Shown: in pieces, positions 62,866-64,000 of the stretch
Numbering within the stretch: the stretch's first letter is position 1
Layout: each line of letters opens with the position of its first letter
From: Streptomyces sp. NBC_01304
GTDB lineage: Bacteria; Actinomycetota; Actinomycetes; Streptomycetales; Streptomycetaceae
Assembly: GCF_035975855.1 (NCBI RefSeq)
Contig: NZ_CP109055.1
Coordinates: 8,370,001 to 8,434,000, forward strand
Direction of reading: 5' to 3'
DNA: 64,000 bases
Made by a program: the position numbers and the translations under genes
The notes under the pieces: model-generated
Database searches by the model: none
The model's input: only the letters and a program-made list of their open reading frames with translations
Told to the model about the DNA's origin: nothing

Positions 62866-64000
62866 ATGTCGACCAACTCTCCCGACGATCGCCCGGAGCG
62901 CGAGCCGCGCGGTCGGGACGGTGGTGACCGCGACAGGGGCGGGTTCCGCGGAGGCCGTGACGACCGCCCGCGTGGGCCGCGTCGGGACGACGACCGTGGT
63001 GGGCGTTCGTTTGAGCGGCGTGACGATCGGCGAGATGACCGCGGTGGCTACCGCGGGTCCCGTGATGACCGTGGTGAGCGTCCCGGTGGTGGCGGCTATG
63101 GCCGGCGTGATGACCGGCCGAGTGGACCTCGTCGCGACGACGACCGTGGGGGTCGTCCCTTCGAGCGTCGTGACGACCGGCGTGACGACCGTGCTGGGCG
63201 CGATGACCGTGGGCCGCGTAGGGACAGTGACCGTGGTGGGTTCCGCCGTGACGACCGTCGCGATGACCGCCCGAGCTTCCGCCGTGACGACCGGCCCGGC
63301 TTCCGTCGTGATGACCGCCCGAGCGGGCCGCGTCGTGATGACGACCGTGGTGGATTCCGTCGTGATGACCGCCCGAGCGGGCCGCGTCGTGATGACGACC
63401 GTGGTGGATTCCGTCGTGATGACCGCCCGAGCGGGCCGCGACGTGACGATGACCGTGGTGGATTCCGTCGGGACGACCGTCCCAGCGGGCCGCGTCGCGA
63501 TGACGACCGTGGTGGATTCCGCCGCGATGACCGCAGGGATGACCGCGGTGGCCGCCCCTTCGAGCGTCGTGATGACCGACGTGGCGACGACCGTGGTGGG
63601 CGTCCCGGTGGCGGCGGTGGCTACGGCCGTCGTGATGACCGGCCGAGCGGGCCGCGTCGTGATGACGACCGTGGTGGATTCCGCCGCGATGACCGCAGGG
63701 ATGACCGCGGTGGCCGTCCCTTCGAGCGTCGTGACGACCGGCGTGACGACCGTGCTGGGCGCGATGACCGTGGGCCGCGTAGGGACAGTGACCGTGGTGG
63801 GTTCCGCCGTGACGACCGTCGCGATGACCGCCCGAGCTTCCGCCGTGACGACCGGCCCGGCTTCCGTCGTGATGACCGCCCGAGCGGGCCGCGTCGTGAT
63901 GACGACCGTGGTGGCTTCCGTCGTGATGACCGGCCGAGCGGGCCGCGACGTGACGATGACCGTGGTGGATTCCGTCGGGACGACCGTCCCAGCGGTCCGC
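62866..64000 (+). CDS. Arg/Asp/Gly-repeat protein, N-terminal part (continues past window)
   Basis: Open from ATG 62866 (TAGGAG five bases upstream) to the window end without a stop, at least 378 codons. The translated region is almost only Arg, Asp, Gly, Pro and Phe in 18-residue type units such as RRDDRPSGPRRDDDRGGF, alternating with FERRDDRRDDRGGR. It should be disordered and able to bind RNA or polyphosphate; such tails occur on RNA-modifying enzymes or TPR proteins, and the folded domain must lie beyond 64000. CGT, GAT and GGT codons are far more common than in the neighbours. DNA-level repeats are strong (see 63155-63914). Confidence 0.85.
   Translation, partial: MSTNSPDDRPEREPRGRDGGDRDRGGFRGGRDDRPRGPRRDDDRGGRSFERRDDRRDDRGGYRGSRDDRGERPGGGGYGRRDDRPSGPRRDDDRGGRPFERRDDRRDDRAGRDDRGPRRDSDRGGFRRDDRRDDRPSFRRDDRPGFRRDDRPSGPRRDDDRGGFRRDDRPSGPRRDDDRGGFRRDDRPSGPRRDDDRGGFRRDDRPSGPRRDDDRGGFRRDDRRDDRGGRPFERRDDRRGDDRGGRPGGGGGYGRRDDRPSGPRRDDDRGGFRRDDRRDDRGGRPFERRDDRRDDRAGRDDRGPRRDSDRGGFRRDDRRDDRPSFRRDDRPGFRRDDRPSGPRRDDDRGGFRRDDRPSGPRRDDDRGGFRRDDRPSGP
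63155..63914 (+). repeat. In-frame long direct repeat inside the Arg/Asp/Gly-repeat gene
   Basis: About 63155-63353 is identical to about 63716-63914 at an offset of 561 bp (187 codons), nearly 200 bp without a difference that I could see. Between them are 54-bp units (near 63310, 63364, 63418, 63472). Recent unequal exchange or slippage is the simple explanation. Confidence 0.85.

Noticed and set aside
63100..64000. CRISPR-like appearance of regularly spaced repeats
   Set aside because: The units form an open reading frame of one Arg/Asp-rich protein; there are no unique spacers and no cas genes.

Overview
The window is a chromosomal segment of a Streptomyces species. The evidence is very high GC coding DNA with GTG/TTG starts, a typical streptomycete 16S-23S-5S rRNA operon without spacer tRNAs, and streptomycete marker genes: chaplins, an Asp23/Gls24-AmaP cluster, a streptophobe membrane protein, DUF3099, a NarL-type two-component system and a Spo0M protein. 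From memory, the order tldD/E-tyrS, fabG-fabI, serB, FHA-ABC and chpE-two-component genes resembles a conserved core region of the S. coelicolor chromosome; I could not check this. No integrase, transposase, CRISPR array or tRNA gene is visible, so most of the window is conserved core rather than an island.

Layout. 1-3455: end of an enoyl-CoA hydratase, then a divergently flanked Asp23/Gls24 envelope-stress operon. 3456-6583: a large hairpin, an SDR, SURF1, a zinc-binding microprotein and a DEDDh exonuclease with a BRCT domain. 6783-11806: a TetR regulator divergent from four coupled catabolic genes (acetoacetate decarboxylase-like, SDR, two amidohydrolases), with a clear palindromic operator between them. 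11851-16032: a VIT-type transporter, then the most system-like locus here: a 1044-residue NACHT-LRR STAND ATPase (TTG start) divergent by 42 bp from an 80-residue stand-alone Clp_N protein. 16143-25840: sterol-desaturase-like hydroxylase, lysoplasmalogenase-like protein, zinc alcohol dehydrogenase, CopD, CoA transferase, secreted subtilase with a terminator-like leader hairpin, and DUF485-ActP transporter. 25995-34561: moaA, a 169-nt hairpin element, small membrane proteins, tyrS, tldE/tldD, fabG-fabI. 34855-44598: secreted protein, GntR regulator and MFS transporter with a shared operator, SixA phosphatase, serB, streptophobe protein and FHA-ABC transporter. 44738-56906: SLT-domain protein, queA/SDR, GAF histidine kinase-response regulator, two tandem cysteine-free chaplins, a gene whose 3' end has been copied twice in tandem, ABC ATPase, NfeD-SPFH pair, HNH endonuclease, PEBP protein, Spo0M, 3-methyladenine glycosylase. 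56907-62795: the rRNA operon with promoter region, both RNase III processing stems and a strong terminator. 62866-64000: start of an Arg/Asp/Gly-repeat protein that runs off the window.

The most interesting non-gene signals are these. (i) A 169-nt inverted repeat after moaA, in which 11 of 12 mismatches of the inner stem are A-C on the plus strand and so become G-U pairs in a minus-strand RNA. (ii) The 12-bp palindrome CACGCGCGCGTG, found ten times by eye in 46 kb of coding DNA. (iii) Composite hairpin modules placed directly after stop codons of unrelated genes. (iv) A 139-bp tandem duplication of a gene 3' end. (v) The leader hairpin plus U-tract of the subtilase gene. No undescribed multi-gene system can be proven from this sequence. 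The NACHT/Clp_N locus is the best candidate for a defence or quality-control role.
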